A DNA stretch of 15,261 nt from CAYXVB01 sp964467785 (GTDB lineage: Bacteria; Bdellovibrionota; UBA1018): NCBI GenBank assembly GCA_964467785.1, contig CAYXVB010000084.1:1-15261 (forward strand). The letters run 5' to 3'. Of the stretch, positions 14,209-15,261 are shown piece by piece. A program made the translations under genes and the position numbers. Position 1 is the first letter of the stretch. Each line of letters starts with the position of its first letter. The notes beneath the pieces were generated by a model. It did no database searches, was not told the origin of the DNA, and saw only the letters and a program-made list of their open reading frames with translations.

Positions 14209-14592
14209 TCAACTGACCGATTCATGAAACAGATCGTACTTCTTGAAGAAGCCACGGGCCTTCTCGAGAATCTGATTCTCAGTGGGATGATCGACGGTTT
14301 CGACACCGACGATGGCCTTGGCCAAATGGGTGTTGTGCTTCGTCAGATAGGTTTTGAAGTGGTTCTTGGAATCGCCCGGGCCCATCACGAGGAGCTCGGT
14401 GGCGTCTTTCAAAGACTGAGTGAGCTCCGCGTAAAATTTATCATCGTGATGATTGCTGGTGTCGTGTTTGCCATGCGCGTGGGCATGATGCTTATGACCA
14501 TGCGCCTTCATGCGGCGCCTTTCGGTTTCGGTCGGCTCGAGCTTGAAGATCTTGGCTTCCTTACCGTCCATCCAAACAACGTAGGCATTCAT
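14209..14592 (-). CDS. Small eRF1/Pelota-domain-like protein with His-rich loop
   Basis: A 127-residue protein. The start MNAYVVWMDGKEAKIFKL and the later ELLVMGPGDSKNHFKTYL and KAIVGVETVDHPT segments look like the fold shared by bacterial eRF1/Pelota-domain proteins (baeRF group, some annotated as translational machinery or host-attachment proteins). The assignment is from pattern memory and moderate. Between them, residues 31-49 contain nine histidines (HGHKHHAHAHGKH and NHH), suggesting metal binding. Expression should be high: AAGGAG lies six nt before the ATG. The start overlaps the thioesterase stop codon as ATGA, so the two are coupled. The 14-bp gap to the chemoreceptor stop holds no clear terminator. 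Confidence 0.75.
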   Translation of the reverse strand: MNAYVVWMDGKEAKIFKLEPTETERRRMKAHGHKHHAHAHGKHDTSNHHDDKFYAELTQSLKDATELLVMGPGDSKNHFKTYLTKHNTHLAKAIVGVETVDHPTENQILEKARGFFKKYDLFHESVS

Positions 14593-15113
14593 ACGTTTCT
14601 CCTTCTTCCTTTTACCCTTACTTTTTCCCGCTTTTTTGAATCTGCTGCAACGACATAAAATGTTGCGGTTGCGATAGCCACGGGCTTTCTCTCTCTGTTC
14701 CGGTACAAGTCGGCCTGCGTCACGGCTAGCCTTTTTCCTCGGAATACGACTTTCGCGCGGATAGTCAAGATATCCCCGAGTTCCAACGGCTTGAGGTAGT
14801 TCACCTTAAGCTCGACTGTCGAGGTCAGGTCCGTCGGCTCCATCGTGGTGAACACCGCAGCCCCTAGGCTTGCGTCAAAAAAGGCGGCAATCACGCCCCC
14901 GTGAACTCGCGCCGCGGCCGAGAGGTGGTCCCGCCGGATTTCGAGCCGGGTCTCGACCTCGAACCTCTTCCAGTCCACTTTGCTGAGCTCGTAGCCCACC
15001 CATTCCCCGAAAACGTCAGGATGCTGATAATGCTTCATCCGATCGCGCGGTCGCACCACGACGCCACGGGACAAGGGTTTATTGGCGGACTTCTTCGGGC
15101 GCGCTCTTTTCAT
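14589..15113 (-). CDS. PaaI-type hotdog-fold thioesterase
   Basis: A 174-residue protein with a 4HBT/PaaI-like domain at about 35-157. The active-site signature is RVHGGVIAAFFDASLGAAVF: H71-G72-G73 and D80. Downstream, ELKVNYLKPLELGDILTIRA is the family's typical second strand block. It should hydrolyse an acyl-CoA or related thioester in the cytoplasm; the substrate is unknown. Unusual are the Arg/Lys-rich ends (about 1-26 and 159-174), which might bind nucleic acid or membranes. The ATG at 15113 is supported by AGGGAGGG four nt upstream; the internal ATG at 15038 has none. It lies 16 bp after the AmpG-like gene. Confidence 0.88.
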   Translation of the reverse strand: MKRARPKKSANKPLSRGVVVRPRDRMKHYQHPDVFGEWVGYELSKVDWKRFEVETRLEIRRDHLSAAARVHGGVIAAFFDASLGAAVFTTMEPTDLTSTVELKVNYLKPLELGDILTIRAKVVFRGKRLAVTQADLYRNRERKPVAIATATFYVVAADSKKREKVRVKGRRRNV

Positions 15114-15129
15114 GCATCCCTCCCTGTGA

Positions 15130-15261
15130 TCAACCGGAGGAGATCTCGGCCTTCTTCCACTTGTCGAAACGGGTCAACAAGAGCAGGCCAGGAACGGCGA
15201 TAAAGATCGACAATAGGAAAAAATTCTCCCAGCCAAGCGCCTTGGCGAGATAGCCGGTGGG
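15130..15261 (-). CDS. AmpG-like MFS permease, C-terminal end (5' part outside window)
   Basis: The last 43 codons of a gene entering from the right edge. PTGYLAKALGWENFFLLSIF followed by IAVPGLLLL is a membrane helix pair with the GW-x-x-FF and PGL pattern seen at the C-terminus of AmpG-type muropeptide permeases of the major facilitator superfamily. The tail is short and charged. AmpG imports anhydromuropeptides from the periplasm for recycling; with so little sequence the substrate is a guess and another MFS family is possible. Confidence 0.65.
   Translation of the reverse strand, partial: PTGYLAKALGWENFFLLSIFIAVPGLLLLTRFDKWKKAEISSG

Noticed and set aside
773..14592. A dedicated cell-wall-recycling island linking the M14 peptidase and the AmpG-like permease
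   Set aside because: The genes are 13 kb apart with many unrelated genes between them, so co-location is not evidence of a system.

Overview
The window is about 15.3 kb of gene-dense, GC-rich bacterial chromosome. The gene set (folate-dependent TrmFO, a XerC recombinase, a long-form aromatic amino acid hydroxylase, a receptor with no recognisable HAMP domain, and secreted proteins with thrombospondin-like and Ig-like repeats) suggests a Gram-negative deltaproteobacterial-type organism, most likely a member of Bdellovibrionota. That assignment is inference from gene content; there is no rRNA here. I see no tRNA, insertion sequence, phage module or CRISPR array. No stretch over 300 bases lacks a gene; the longest gap is 7313-7540.

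Layout. 1-761 (+): the C-terminal end of a large secreted repeat protein. 773-3482 (-): xerC, then a DedA membrane protein, then a predicted lipoprotein M14 peptidase resembling murein-peptide amidase MpaA. Divergent from xerC across only 28 bp, 3511-5779 (+): trmFO and an overlapping EamA-type transporter. 5867-6292 (+): a small secreted cysteine-containing protein followed by a strong hairpin. 6362-7312 (+): a LysR regulator. 7541-8434 (+): a predicted outer-membrane beta-barrel protein behind an excellent sigma-54 promoter match, with a terminator after it. 8561-9214 (+): a protein with a helical N-terminus and an Arg/Gly-rich disordered tail. 9218-9629 (-): two tiny membrane proteins. 9697-12492 (+): an operon of an aromatic amino acid hydroxylase with a 300-residue C-terminal extension, a DUF423 membrane protein and an unrecognised 220-residue protein. 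12632-14194 (+): a methyl-accepting chemotaxis protein. 14209-15261 (-): an operon of an AmpG-like permease (partial), a hotdog thioesterase and a histidine-rich eRF1-like protein.

How the genes relate. Most are housekeeping or envelope functions in short operons with 4-14 nt start/stop overlaps. A loose cell-wall-recycling theme exists (MpaA-like peptidase, AmpG-like permease), but the two genes are 13 kb apart, so this is only suggestive. Four genes (xerC, lysR, the RGG-like gene and the hydroxylase) carry a -35/-10 pair with a 17-nt spacer placed so that transcription would begin within 0-2 nt of the start codon; this points to leaderless mRNAs. I do not see a convincing new multi-gene system. 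The best leads are single loci: the sigma-54-driven barrel gene, the RGG-like protein, the TSP1/Ig-like repeat protein, the extended hydroxylase and the His-rich eRF1-like protein.
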